64,000 nucleotides of DNA from Isoetes taiwanensis (GCA_021234155.1 JAJEKV010000012.1:6635789-6699788), one strand, 5' to 3'. Shown: positions 1-12,398, counted from the stretch's first letter. Translations and numbers: made by a program. Notes: generated by a model not told the origin, from the sequence alone.

Positions 1-640
1 TGCATAACAGTTGAAATCTAATAAAGAGTGGATATAACATAAAAGGGTACGATGTATGCTGAAAAAGAAAAGGACAGAATGAAAGAAAGTTGCATGCAAA
101 AATTGTGTACTATGCAGGTTTAGAATACAAAAGAGCAAAAGGTTTCTTTTAAATAAACTGCACACTTGACATGCAGACTGTCAAAGAATGGTTTTAGCTG
201 GTGCATGATGCACAGTGCTTTTACATGCTTAGTGGTTTTAAAAAAAATGGCTTATGTTTGTGCATGAGTAACATGCATTGTATCTAAAATAGCACTTTGT
301 GTACATCTTGAATGTGATTTAAAAGATGCTGTTTAAAGCTTTATGGATAACTGTATGAAAATCAGTCTTGTTATTTTGAGGAACAATGATATTCGATGGC
401 TTAGGACCACAATTGTTCAATATGTTTTGTGTAAAACAGGCTTTGGGCCATGTAACTACGTGATTGTTGTTTGTTGAAGGAAAAGCGATATGTTGTTACT
501 TGTTTTGATAAATTTTCTAAAGGTTCTTGTGGCTAAAGGACAATAAGTACGGGGATAATTCTTACGTAAGTTTGAATCTGGGTTGATAATACAATCCTTG
601 GGAATGACCGAGGATTGATGTCAGACCTAGGATTCTAGGT
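1..640. other. AT-rich intergenic sequence, nothing recognised
   Basis: No reading frame of useful length, tandem repeat or transposon end was found on either strand in this stretch. Confidence 0.5.
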
Positions 641-1290
641 TCGACTGGGTTTTTTTTTTTTGAAGAACCGGCAGATTTTTGTATTCATTAAAACATGAAA
701 TACATTAGGCTAGCTATGTAGTAGTAGCTAGTATGATATAGTAGTACCTCTCCTTTATAACATAGGAGTGTGTAGTTACTATTGAAGAAAAACCTCATAG
801 GCAGACGCCTTGAGTAAATTATATAATATAACCTTTAAATAGCAGAACCAATAAAAGAAAAGGATAGTATCAGACTGTTTTAGACTGCTGTGTATAAAAA
901 GTCCTGTAGTTGGCTTTTAGGACATATTGATCTCTGCCGGCATAAGGTCATCAATGGTGAATTCAGCAATACCTATCTCCCGAAAATCTGTAACCAATCA
1001 TCCAACTCCTGAACTGTATGCATGGTGTTGTTCAGCAAACTTATTGCTATAGCAATCCTCTGTCCTTGTTCCTTCTCATACAACTTCTTGAAGATGGGTT
1101 TCAGTGCGTTATGTTCCCAAACAGCCTTAGTTTTCAGAATCCTTTTAACTGCCTTTGCCCGAATCATGTGCCACTTAAGGGAAGTAAAGGCGTCGGGCTA
1201 TTTCATATCTGTTAAATTGAGCATCCATATCATAAACTCGACCCCCACCCACATAATCAACTTTGTTGGGTTGTGCTACGAATAGAAATG
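641..1290 (-). mobile_element. possible poly(A) retroelement 3' fragment
   Basis: A run of about 12 T (651-662) followed by TGAAGAAC reads on the minus strand as GTTCTTCA plus a poly(A) tail. The poly(A) LINE fragment at 17.6 kb has the same junction. Upstream on the minus strand, a 64-codon frame (973-1167) encodes a Lys/Ile-rich peptide I do not recognise. No target duplication was found, so the extent is a guess. It could instead be a retroposed host gene fragment. Confidence 0.3.
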
Positions 1291-2395
1291 ATTAGTTATG
1301 TTGGTACTGTGATAGGCCAAAGTCCATTCCTGTCCAAATCTATTCTCAGAATTCCCTCTTTCTCTTTCAGCAAAACTTCAAAGAAATTAAACAAACCCTT
1401 GTAGGATCCCACTCTATCCCATTGTTTGTCATATTCCAGCCCCTTTTTCACTTTGTGAGCTTAAAATTTGGATCTTGGAATCTCAAATTACTTCCTATGG
1501 GACGGACTTATGGGTAAAAGGTTAAGTAAGTTGATTTTCTTTATGGAATAGAGAATAAGATTTTTATTTCTTGTGTGTATCCATGGTGGATTGGTATCGG
1601 AATCTTTGTATCGCGGAGATACAATCAAGTAGTACCGGAGGCGAAAGATAATAATGTATCATGGAGGTGCAAGGATATATCATCACCGAAGTAATGCGGA
1701 TATCCATAACCCTTCTAGAGTTTTGCAGGAATTGAAACAATGGAAACGCGGAGATTCCAATGAGTATAAGGTACTGTGGAAGTACAATAATTTATATAAC
1801 CATTTTTCAGTTCGCATGGTCTAGGAACTCTCAGGTGCACGTTGATGTGGAACAACCGCCTTGAGAAGGGATGGCCCGAATTAGAGCGAGCTTGGACGAT
1901 CGCGGACGATCTCTTTTTGAGAAGGGATGGACCGTCTGAGTCATAGTCCTATCATCATATACAGTGGTCCACAGGGCGGGTTATGAGGCATGGCAAAATA
2001 TGGCAAAGTTGTGGAAACTATGGCAAACTTTAAATGTAAATGTGTTATTCCCAAGCTTGCCTAGCAATATAATAAAAATTAAGGCAAGGGATAACCATTG
2101 AAGGATTATGTCCAAAAGGGAACGATATATATTAATAAAAGGTGATCATATCATAAGATCGGGTCGTGGTGATAAAAGAAGGCCTCACTACTTTGAACAA
2201 AAGGGAACGTGAGCATATATTAAAAGCAACATCGAGATGTATGGAAAAAGGTTGGATATTTTGGGGGCAAGAGAAAAGGACGATGGGATATTTCTAAAGA
2301 TAAGGGCCTTTTCCTTATAAAAGGGCGTTGACGAATATTAGGTGAAGGAGGCACTTTTAAAATAAGGGTGGACGCTCAAAAGAGGGGAGATACTA
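1291..2395. other. intergenic, possible decayed LTR-type DNA
   Basis: No coding signal is visible. The part from about 2080 to 2340 is rich in short motifs such as AAAAGG and resembles in style the LTR-like repeat at 33.8 and 36.7 kb, but no clear alignment could be made by eye. Confidence 0.3.
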
Positions 2396-2489
2396 TTATG
2401 GGCATTGCCTTTTCAAAAAAGGCAATGAAGATATAGAAGGCATCGACATGTAATAGGGGATTGACAGATGGAATTGTAACTGGATCATG

Positions 2490-5400
2490 TTATACAATAA
2501 GATGTTGTTGAGTAGTTTCTGTTTCTTCATAAACATCCATGTTCCTATGCAACCATATACACCATAAAACAATAGTTCGGATAGTAGCAATAAATTCATT
2601 TTCTTCCTCAAGGAATATCATAAAATCACGTTCAGAAGTCCCTGTAGATATTTCTGTGATGCTCGATATCCAATTCCAAAAAGGCAGTAACCATGGACAT
2701 TGAAAAATATGTAATGGTGACTCATTTTCCCCACAACCTAAACTGCATGTTTCATTAATAATGTCTTTGAATTTGGCTGCTCTGGTATTGCATGCAAGAC
2801 TCTGATTAAGCACTAACCATCTGAATATGACCATTTTCCTCTGACAATATAACTTCCAACCAGCTTTCTGTTCCTGACAATTCCATTTGGTTGCAATCTT
2901 TAAATTAGGCTTCTCTAACATTAGTGGATAAATCCTAGACACTTTATATCCAGGCTTCTTCTTAATGAGCCATATCAGAACTTCATCCTTCAAACTTTCT
3001 GTTTCCTGAACCTTTTCCATAACTATGTTATAAACTTTTCTATCAGTACCTTTCCCTCCAATAATTCCCTGAATTTCCTGCCATGTCTTCCATCTGTCAT
3101 TGATTCTAAGATCATCTAAGGTTCTAATTCCAGCTGCATCCCAAATTTTGTATCTTTGAGGATATTTCAAAGCCAAGCATCCTTCTTGTTGAGTAGTCAA
3201 TCCCATATGCCAAAAGAAGTGACAGTTCTTGCTTTGTAAATTGTCATCGGTTTCTCTAAACAGTAAAGACACCTCATTCCAAGCATCCATTAATCTTCTT
3301 ACCAATGGAGATGTATGAGAACTAGCATTAAATTGAATAAAAGCAGATTCAGGTAGTTGACATGGCATTTTCCCTTTACCTACTGGCCTTGATTTGTCAA
3401 TCCAATACCTTAAAAGCTTCATTGCTGGAGATCTTGAATTGTGTATGGCTCTCCATATTAACTTAGCAGCTAAAACTTGTGCCTGCTTGAACATATCTTT
3501 ACACCCTAATCCTCCTTCCTTCGTCTCACTAAGTTGTGCCATGCCACTTTATGATCCTTGTTCCATATGAAAAACCTGATTGCAGTTTCCAATTGCTTGT
3601 ATGATTTCTTATCTGCTATAATGTCAGAAGAAAAATATACATGTGTACTCGTGATGACATTATTTGCAATCTCAATTCTTCCAGCTAATGACAGAGTCTT
3701 AGGATATTGTGTCAGCTTTTTCTTGATCCTATTAACAATCGGAGACCATAAGCCATGTATGTGCATATCCAAAGCTAAAGGTAAGCCCAACAATTTTGTT
3801 GTTGTTCCTTTTGGGAGGACTTGTATGTCTTCAATGTCATGGTTATCTGTATCCAGCACAGCTACACATTTGTTCTTGTTTAAGAAGACTCCTCTGAGGC
3901 TTTCCCAAACTCATTAAGCATTTCAAGAAAGTTTTTCATACTCTTTCCATCATGCATAAAGCGAGGAATGTATCATCTATCTTGCATTAATGTTAGGCTC
4001 TCTCTCTAGGCTGAGGTAGGCGTAAACCTTCAATCTCCTGTTTTTCTGATTTTCAGCGGCTCGGTAACCATTTACGCCACTATAAGAAAGAGATAAAGGA
4101 GCCAATGGGCATCCTTGTCTCACTCCCCTTTGAATAGGAAAAAACTTCGGAGGGGTTCCATTTATGATGATAGAAGAAAGGGGCTTTGACATTGAAACCA
4201 TGGACCTTTTTTTTATCATGGAGTCGGAGAAAACCAAGTTTTTTCATAGATCTGTATAAGAAGGGCCATTTGATTGTGTCATATGCCCCTCTTGAAATCC
4301 AAGTTGAGTAAGATGCAATTCTGCTTTGAAAGCTTACTCCAATGCAATCCTTCATATGCCCCTACAAAGTTGTCCAAAATGCTTCTGTTTGGCAAGAATC
4401 CTGACTGGACCGAATCGACGGGGTTTATGATTTGGCTTAGCACCACTTGAAGTCTTTTGCGCGAATTTTGCTAGCGGCTTGTAGGTTGTATTAGTGGTGA
4501 GATTGGTCTCCACTCATTAAATTTGCTTGGATTCTCTGTTTTGGAATCAAAGCTATTAGACTGCATTGATTGATGGGTGCAGGTGTTGTGTCTCCCAAGC
4601 TCCTTGGATTAGGGTAATGACATCCTCCTTCAGTATGCTCCAAAAATGAACATAAAATTCTGGTGGCATCCCATCCGGGCCTGGAGATTTCCCTTTGTCC
4701 ATCAATTTTAAAGTGTCCAAGATCTCCAATTCTGATGGAGTTTCCAGAAGACCTTCTTCATCAATGTCCATTGATTGGGGAATCTGCCCAAAGAAAGCCC
4801 CTCACTTTGCATATCTCTCTGTTCTTCTTTGAATAGTCCAGTGTATTTTTTGCCGCGAATTTTTTTAATATCTTCCATATCTTCAATGTCATTTTGCTGA
4901 TCATCCTTCACTTTATGAATTCCATTGTTGGCAATCCTGTTTTTTGCTGCTCTGAAGAAGAAAGAATCCATGCAATTTGTATAGATACATTTGCTTCTCA
5001 ATGCCATTGACTTTGCTTCTTGCTCTTCAATATGTTTGACTTTTATTTCCAACTCAGCTTCTTGCTGTTGTAAAGCTGAACTTCCCTTATTTTTAAACAA
5101 CTTCTGTCTTACTTCTTTTATGGATCTGTAAACAGCTTGTTTCTCCTCTCTTCTTCCTTGTGCCCATTTTTTTCCCCATTCCTTAATCCATGCTTTGATC
5201 TTCTTGAATTTGGCACTGAAATTGGCCATACACCCACTTCTCCCAAGCTTGGGTAGAGATTGAAAGAAAATCTTGAAGTCTTCACAAAATCTTTTATTGG
5301 ATAAGTAAGAGGTATTGAATCTGAAAGGGGTAGTCTTAGCCTTAGTGATTACTCCATTATGTCTGGATTGTAAAACCTGGGGGTAATGGTCAGATATGGA

Positions 5401-5760
5401 ATTTCCATAATCCGAAACCACAGTTGCTCCATCCCATGATCCCATACTTGGATTAGTGATGTAGAACCTGTCCAAAAGGCAAAATACTCTTTCATCTCCT
5501 TTTCTTTTGTTGCTCCAAGAATAAACAGTCGAAGAGGAAGGGGCTTGATATATGAAACTCTCCATCAACTTATCCCATTCAGTTCTTTCATTCTTTGTCA
5601 TGTTCAATTTTTTTCCCAATTTTTGTTCCCAGCAAGGTGTGTTATTGAAATCACCACCCAATATCCAATTATCAGCTTTTTGACTTTGCATCCAAAGCCC
5701 TTGTTTCAGTGGTGAACATAACGGAATAATCCTCGTTTCAAAGAAACCTTATACAAATAA
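2490..5760 (-). pseudogene. L1-like LINE ORF2 (endonuclease, reverse transcriptase, zf-RVT), decayed
   Basis: Read on the minus strand, the pieces occur in LINE order. First is the C-terminal half of an APE endonuclease (4708-5691), with GGDFNN, a LLDRFY segment and SDHYP. Next comes the RT start with KSPGPDGMPPEFY (4556-4771), then the RT core with RGVRQGCPLAPL in one frame and its flank in another (3977-4355). An IDD version of the catalytic box lies near 3965. After the RT thumb (3506-3859) is a long zf-RVT C-terminal domain (2490-3542) with a Cys-rich CSLGCGENESPLHIFQCPW motif. Several frameshifts separate these parts, and a stop precedes the endonuclease half near 5750, so the copy is dead. 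The 5' region and the 3' tail were not delimited. Plant L1 ORF2 proteins share this domain order. It is not a host gene. Confidence 0.9.
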
Positions 5761-5879
5761 TGCATTCAGACATGCCTTCCGGCAGTGTTTTCCGGCCTGC
5801 AGAAGTTTAATCCACTCTTCTCTCATCAGAAGATCAGGGGCAAGTCTCTCTTCAGTTTTTTACTGAGTATTCTGGTGCC

Positions 5880-7020
5880 TATACAAAGTCGGACTCCATC
5901 GCACATTGCACAGATAGAAGTAATGTGCCGGAATAGATATGTTTAACACAAATCTCAGGGATAGCTCCAGCCATATTGGGGAAAAAGGGGGGAAGATTCT
6001 GGGCTCAGCTACAAAGATCATTTCCGTCCTGCTTGATTTAAAGCTGGCCCTACGACTACAAATCGGCTCTTTTGACAAGGCTAGCAGTATGATCAAACCT
6101 TACGTGTTAATGCGAGTTTTTAGCCCATAGCTAAAGATATAAATAATAGAAGGGGTGAGTCAGAGATCTTCAGTCAAGAAGGTTAACAGATGAGTAGAAG
6201 CAGAAATATACCCTATTTGCAAGCGCCGGACTCCATCGCCCTTAGGTCTAGAGCTCTGTCGTTTAACCTTGCTGGATATGAAGATTCAGATTTATAGGGA
6301 AGCTGTTCATGCATGAAGACATGCAAAGAGCTGAACATACATGCAAAAGATCAACAAATGCAGGATGCATGGAGCGGAATGTCATTCGAGAGATAAGCGC
6401 CATAGCCAGAAACTTGAATCGCCCGAGAACCAACAAAAGCTTCGATTTATGACTTTCTTCACGACAAATGCAAATAATCCGGTGCCTATCTGGTGCAAAA
6501 AGAAGGGTCTCATCGGGGGATATCCATGCAACAAGAGTTAAGGCGTGAATCTACCTTTTTGAGGCGTCGACTCCATCATATTGCTCGGAAGAAGCATGAC
6601 AAAAAGGCTTTATCGGCAATATTTTGTTTGGTAATCCGGTGCAATGCAACTACAAATGAAAAGGTCTTTATCACTTCATATGAAAAGACTAATAGAAGAG
6701 CAAATCTACCTTACGAGTAAAGCGTTGAACTCCAAAATAAGCCCATAGTCAATGATACGTGTTGGAAAATCAAGCCAGATATGGAGCCGCATTTTATAGC
6801 GAAGTAAGGCATGCATTTAGACATGCAAATGGCGAAATAGATCAAAGACATGCGGTTGCATGGAGGGATGGGTAATCGGAAGAGCGGCGCCATAGGCTGG
6901 AGCTTAACTTGGATTGCATAGGAGTGGGCATGGTGCGCCATGGCTATGGCGCTCAACTAAAGGCGTAAAAAAATGCTTAAGGCCCGAATCGATCATTACC
7001 CGGTGGCCGAATAGAACAAT
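5880..7020. repeat. degenerate ~340-bp repeats
   Basis: The motif GGACTCCATCG or close variants recurs near 5888, 6230 and 6570, with a weaker match near 6728. Blocks rich in GACATGCAAA and GCATGGAG recur near 6320-6375 and 6815-6865. This suggests old, strongly diverged tandem copies with a period of roughly 340 bp. Short frames here look fortuitous. Confidence 0.4.
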
Positions 7021-7059
7021 TCAGTTTTTTGCGAATCGTCGCCAACCCATGCGCCCGTT

Positions 7060-7383
7060 ATGTTTTTAGTATGGTCGGGCAGATTGGTGCAATCGGCGAT
7101 CGGCAAGACTCTTATTGCCGCATGTGTCTACCTACCCTTTTTTCCCGTTGAAGAAGCCCTTGTCATAACCGTTTATTGTGGTGATAACTTTTTAAGGTAA
7201 GGCTTCCGTTTGAAACAAGGTCAGGTTTCCATATGAAGTGAAGTTATCTTTTTGACCTTAGGGTTGCTGACGTGTATTCTTTTGGCAAGGTGGAAGTATG
7301 AGCCCCCTAGCTGTTTTTTCCAATTTCCTTCTCTAGTGGTTACTGTGTTGTTAAAAATCCTTCTTGCCTTGTTGGGTTAAGGG
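7060..7383. repeat. LTR-like direct repeat, copy 1
   Basis: About 325 bp is repeated in direct orientation at 8027-8359 with only a handful of differences. Both copies contain CCGTTGAAGAAGCCCTTGTC and end in GTTGGGTTAAGGG. Such a pair, with about 640 bp of non-coding DNA between, fits the layout of a TRIM-like element. No primer binding site was recognised, and the ends lack an evident TG..CA, so a tandem duplication remains possible. Confidence 0.6.
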
Positions 7384-7661
7384 ACCCGCTCCCGGCTAAC
7401 GCCGATCGCGGGACCCCACCTGCAAAACCGGGAATGGAGTCCCAACCTCCATTCCCCTACAAAATAGAAATAGGGGAGGCAAAAACAGAGGTCGGATCTT
7501 GGTAGAAAAAGAGTTTTAGAAGTTGCATCTGGCAAAAATAGAGGCTGAATCTTAGCAAGAATAGAGGTTTAGAACGGTCTGGTAAAAGCGAGGCTTCCGG
7601 ATTGGCAAAGCGAGCTCCGGATTGGCAAAACAGAGTTTTAAAAGGTCGAATTTGGCAGAGC

Positions 7662-7765
7662 TTTACCTGTAAAGAAAGATTAATCTTGCGATTTACCTGT
7701 AAAGAATGATTACCCCTGCGATTTACCTATAAAGAACGATTAACCCTGCGATTTACCTGTAAATC
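7662..7765. repeat. 30-bp tandem repeat, about 3.5 units
   Basis: Units beginning TTTACCTRTAAAGAA start at 7662, 7692, 7722 and 7752, giving an exact 30-bp period. The last unit is partial. The array sits inside the DNA bounded by the LTR-like direct repeats. Confidence 0.85.
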
Positions 7766-8026
7766 TAAGCCTGCGTGTGAAGCGTGGCATGAAAGCGCGT
7801 AATCTAAGCCTGTAATCTAAGCGAAGAATGGTTGTAATCTAAGCGGAAGGATGGGTGAAGAATCATGAGCTTGAAGACTTCGTGAAAAAAATGGCGGAAG
7901 ATCGAAGAACCTAACCTAACCCGGTCGCCGCGGAATGAGCGAACCCTATTTCCATTCCGCAATATTGGCTGAACCCATGTGTCGCTATCTGAATGGTCGC
8001 CCGGGGAATAAAGACGACCCGATTTC

Positions 8027-8359
8027 TATTTTGTTTTTCGTATGGTCAGACAGAGATTGGTGCAATCTGACAGTCTGGCAAGGCTCTTATTGCCGCATGT
8101 GTCTACCTACGCTTTTTTCCCGTTGAAGAAGCCCTTGTCATAACCGTTTATTGTGGTGATAACTTTTTAAGGTAAGGCTTCCGTTTGAAACAAGGTCAGG
8201 TTTCCATATGAAGTGAAGTTATCTTTTCGACCTTAGGGTTGCTGACGTGTATTCTTTTGGCAAGGTGGAGGTATGAGCCCCCTAGCCGTTTTTTCCAATT
8301 TTCTTTTCTAGTGGTTACTGTGTTGTTAAAAATCCTTCTTGCCTTGTTGGGTTAAGGGG
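8027..8359. repeat. LTR-like direct repeat, copy 2
   Basis: This is the second copy of the 7060-7383 repeat, in the same orientation. It differs by few substitutions (for example CTACG versus CTACC, and TTTTCGACC versus TTTTTGACC), which implies recent duplication compared with most repeats in the window. Confidence 0.6.
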
Positions 8360-8830
8360 ATCAATTCCTACATTCAGGGACTTCAAGTTAGTGGTTCGAT
8401 CCCTCGTGAGGTATTGGCCCCCCCCCCCCTTGGTGGGGTGGTTAACCTTAATTGTAATTTTTTGTACCCCTTTGTTCATGGTGGTGGTAACGAGTTCCCC
8501 CATGACTTTTTTGTCTCTTTTTTTCCTTTTTCTTGTTGCCTTGCCTTGGTGGTTATGGTGCTTAGCTTAGGGGCTTGCCTTTAGGCTAGTGATCCTAGGT
8601 TCAATCCCTTTATATGTATGATGATTCGCTTAGTGGAGCTAAGAGTCCCCGAAGTGTGATGTGTTTCTTTTGTTTGGTGGAGGCTCTTATCTAGTCTTGT
8701 TCCTTTTTACCTATCTTGTAGCCCTCTGGGGTGGGGCAAGCTCCAAGGCATGTGATCAAGGGTTCAATCCCTTCACATTGTCTTTGCATGTCAAAACCAC
8801 TTTAGCGGAAGGAACTCGAATCCATCCATT
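8360..8830 (+). repeat. cluster of tRNA-like B-box modules (SINE-like)
   Basis: Three RNA polymerase III B-box-like motifs occur: GGTTCGATCCC near 8393, GGTTCAATCCC near 8603 and GGGTTCAATCCC near 8763. The last two are each preceded by (A/G)TGATC and followed by a segment holding a CTTTAGCGGA or CTTAGTGGAG motif, so they look like related modules about 160-210 bp apart. A-box matches upstream are weak. This could be a dimeric or trimeric tRNA-derived SINE or decayed tRNA pseudogenes. No intact tRNA cloverleaf was found. Confidence 0.4.
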
Positions 8831-9397
8831 ACATTCCTAACAAAAAAGACAACTCATGATTGCCAACTTTAGAACCACCCACAAAATGTAGTTGCATTCT
8901 CAACTATGGACGTTCATACTAGGTTCAATCTTTAAATGTTTCAGATTGACAAAAAATTGGCAATAGCAGTTGGACATCTCTATTTGCTATCTCCGAAACC
9001 TATGTTATGTACACTTAGAAAGATAGTGTTTTGATCGATTTGTTGAAGTAGATCATCATGCTGTAGGATATATCCTGCATGTGAAGACAACCTGATAGAA
9101 ACATATTTGTTCTTTTCACTGCGTATCTTCAACACCCGATAACTTTTGCACCAAGTATTATATACACGAGTGCCTTTGCACTGGGCCGAAACAAAGAAAT
9201 ATTCGCGATGGTCTTGGCCATCGCGATAAATTTCTTGTAGATTTAAATATTGATTGTGAAAACACGATTTTATGGTTTGATTTAAACCACTTCACCCTCA
9301 TGAAAATGGAGGGCAACCCTCCATGCGTAGCACCTTGTTTTTCTTCCTCCACATGGGGGCTCGGCCTGGCCATCTTCTCCAACGTCTTAAAACAACT
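8831..9397. other. intergenic, nothing recognised
   Basis: No coding, repeat or transposon signal was identified between the tRNA-like cluster and the downstream end of the minus-strand pseudogene. Confidence 0.4.
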
Positions 9398-12126
9398 TTA
9401 GAAAACGACATACTTTAGCATCATCTTCGAAGGACACACTCTGTTTTCCCTAGATAAAGCCACCCTAGAGGCTGTACCCGGTGAGAAAAAATCAAGAGTT
9501 GTCCCGTCAATGGGAACTAGTTCATTAACTATGTGGTAAATGTAAGAGGTCTTGGCTTGACTTTTCAGAACAAAGTCACCACCCATGTTCGCCCAAGAAA
9601 ACTTAGGCTTGCCTGTGAAATACATCATGTATTTTTTTTTTCAAATTTTCATCCTGCTTCTTGTTGCCTGTAATTTCATATTTTGGAATGGGAATGCTTT
9701 TCGGGGCATTGTTCACCTGTGTCAATCTGAGTTCCAAGCTAGGCTGCAAGAGAATCACGCGAGCCTCACTTCTGTTAATGGTCACATGCATGATGTATTA
9801 CTAGAACTCCTTGACCATTTTCTTGCTTACCCAACCCTGCTCTTCATAAGCACCAATGGATACATGGGAACTACCTTGCACCTGACTTTGGCTATATAAG
9901 CAATTAGGAAGTTGACCTGATCTCAAAAATATGACACTGTGATAGATCCTGGCAGTTATCATCCTAGCAATCTTGTTGAAGAGGTCAAGATACTTCTTTA
10001 CATTCCAGACGGTGGTGTACCTCCTCATGTCAATGAACACCATTGTCGCGTTTTGAGGTTCTGGTGCTTTTACAGGTATTCCGTGCTTGATCACCCTGTA
10101 GATTTTTTATTTATTTATTTTTTTTCCCAGCTTATTTGCTTCCTCGATCGGGCTTTTAATAGACCTGATTGCTTCAAGAAAAACACATGGAAGATTTCCC
10201 CACATATGGTCCTTGTTGTAATTAGCTTTGATATACTCAAAATCAAACACTGCGATGTCAAGAAGGCTGCTCGGTAAACTCTGGAAACTTGCTTGCATGC
10301 TCTTCGAAGCTGGCATAACAATCGTTCATAATGCTATTAGCATAAGACAATGTTTCTTGGTGCATAAGAGTTAGTGTCCTGATGTCAATTGCCCTTTGCT
10401 TACAGTCAAAACGAACTGCACTCTCAAGAATGTCTTTTCTCTAAAATCTCATTCATAGGATGGGAAACTTCAGCATTTGACATACCACGTAAATAGCGCA
10501 AGAATGTTTTGCTGAAGAAATCTTAAGTGGGCCTATCTGGCAATTCACCATGATCATCCACAAGTTTCCTGCCCGTCCACTTAGAAACAACCTGCATGAA
10601 CTTGGCCCAAGGCTCTTCTTGCATGAATATGAACTGATTTTCATCTTTAAGTTCCTTCACCTTCAATGTTGTGGTTGCCACTTCAACAAAATCCTGAAAA
10701 ATAAATAGATTGCAGTGGCGATCTTGCCAAACAAAAATACAAGTACTTACCTTCCATGCAGATGTCACCGCTGTTCCTGTTGGTCCTTGAGGTGGACAGC
10801 CATAAGCTTTGTGTTGGTTGCGAAGTTGCTAGAGCATTTCCACGATGGGTTCCTTTTACACTGTGTTAGCAATTATGTCATTACATTGTATAGACAATTG
10901 TATGTACTCTTTATCAGTCAGATCCCCATTCAACACGCGAGTTCTCCTCTTTGCATATGCCTTGCAAATTCCGATCGTTGCTGAACATCACCGATGTGGG
11001 AGCATAGCAATTGAGCAGCAACTATACTGTGATTGCCAGAAATAACATAGGACTTCTTTCCAGTTAGGTCCTCTGGAACTGAGCACGTGACCACCTTCCT
11101 GTTGCAGATTAATGCCGGTCAGCTAAATGCAACACATCACAAACGCGATCATAAAACAAACATCTCTTACCTCGTAATTGGATCGAAGGGCACTATGTCT
11201 GCAGGCATTAGGACTTATGTAGGGCAAGACTTAAAACTCCTCAATAATGTCTGGACATGGTCGTTGGACCGAGTTCTGTGAGTCATATTGGCCGGTGCAG
11301 ATTCACAATAAAAAATACTGACTATAGTGAACCAGTTGACTCCCATAGGATAAAATCTCTTTAACTCTTCCGGTTTTTGAGTAGTCTGATCTGCCAACTT
11401 CTTTTCCACTTCAGGATTAAATTTAAGTTCAGGAGGTAGGCGTACTGCACTGGGGTAAATGAGAGTAGATGATGAAGCTGCGGGAATATCAGAAGTTGTA
11501 GGTGTGTTGGAAGTGGAGTGTTTTTCAAATGGGTCTGTATTTAACTTTCTCAAGTTAATCTTAAATTTTGTAATTTTTGGAGTAGAGGCACTCCTGGCCT
11601 TATCAGTGTCTGCTGGAAGTGGAGGCATAATCAGTCTTGGTTCAGAGGGGTTCTCTACTACAGAGGACAGAGGATTACCACTCTAGACCTGAGTTTGTTC
11701 TTTGGCATGAGATGGCTCACCGAGAGTAGCCAAGGAAACCACTTGCCTTTTCTTAGCCACGATTCTCAACCAATTAGTGTCCATGACCTGAGGCATCTTG
11801 TTATCCTTCTTGGCCTTAATTACACAAGAAGGGGGTTTTTTTTATCATTTTTCAAGCCATTCCTACATAAAGCCAACCAACAGATCACGATTTCCTTTGA
11901 TGCCAGAGAGAGAAAAAGAGTCGTATGATGGAAGACTCCATCCATAACCCTTGGCGCTTGTAGGAACGTTCTTTGCGCTAGGTGGTTTATTTTGCTTGCT
12001 CGCAATCATTGTGGTAGGATCGTAATTCTGCCATCTCAACACATAGTCCACAAACTGCAGTTGTTGAGTATCTTCCATGCTGCATATGATGGCATTCTCA
12101 ACATTATTCTTGCATCCTTCCCACAT
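9398..12126 (-). pseudogene. decayed gene with ParB-like and DNA-methylase-like segments
   Basis: Minus-strand coding can be followed across several frames. The N-terminal part (12126-11863) has no known motif. A second stretch (11628-11215) is Pro/Thr/Lys-rich. It is followed, after an in-frame TAA, by PADIVPFDPITR, a GTAAGA..CAG intron (about 11109-11043), and KSYVISGNHSIVAAQ. That order (a pDxIxxF..R segment, then a G(N/H)HxxxAA motif) is characteristic of ParB/Srx-like domains. Further down come AYAKRRTRVLNGDLTDKEY (another frame), 10768-10523, then frames to about 9801. The last part ends in YHIVNELVPIDGTTLDFF (about 9500), resembling the C-terminal AdoMet-binding motif of permuted N4/N6 DNA methylases. 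A DPPY-type catalytic motif was not found. Frameshifts and stops make it non-functional. ParB-methylase fusions are common in phages and bacteria; the assignment here is inference. Confidence 0.45.
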
Positions 12127-12140
12127 GGCTACTATAATGC

Positions 12141-12212
12141 CCCATAACCCGTTGGGTTCCCATGGACGTAAAAATTCATCTTATCTTATCTTATCTATGT
12201 CCTCCGACCCTT
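12141..12212 (+). mobile_element. LINE 3' end with stem-loop and (TTATC)n tail
   Basis: CCCATAACCCGTTGGGTT is followed by CCCATGGACGTAAAAATTCA and three TTATC units. AACCC (12146-12150) can pair with GGGTT (12154-12158) around a GTT loop. A nearly identical module ends the ORF1-bearing element at 36.04-36.11 kb. Only the 3' end seems to be present. Confidence 0.65.
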
Positions 12213-12398
12213 TTACTGTTCTAAAGAAAAGACATGTCCTTTCTTCTGTCTTCTTTGGTCTGCGGTATTGTCTGAGCTATCTCTATTCCTACTTTTGGCT
12301 TGCAGAAGGGATTACTACACGTATAGGCTCCACGTCTGGACCATGGAACAAGTCCAAAGCTGCAAGAAATACTCGATATTGTCAGTAAGTGTCACTGA

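Noticed and set aside
8390-8790. Functional tRNA genes
   Set aside because: Only B-box-like segments are clear; no acceptor and anticodon stems could be paired.
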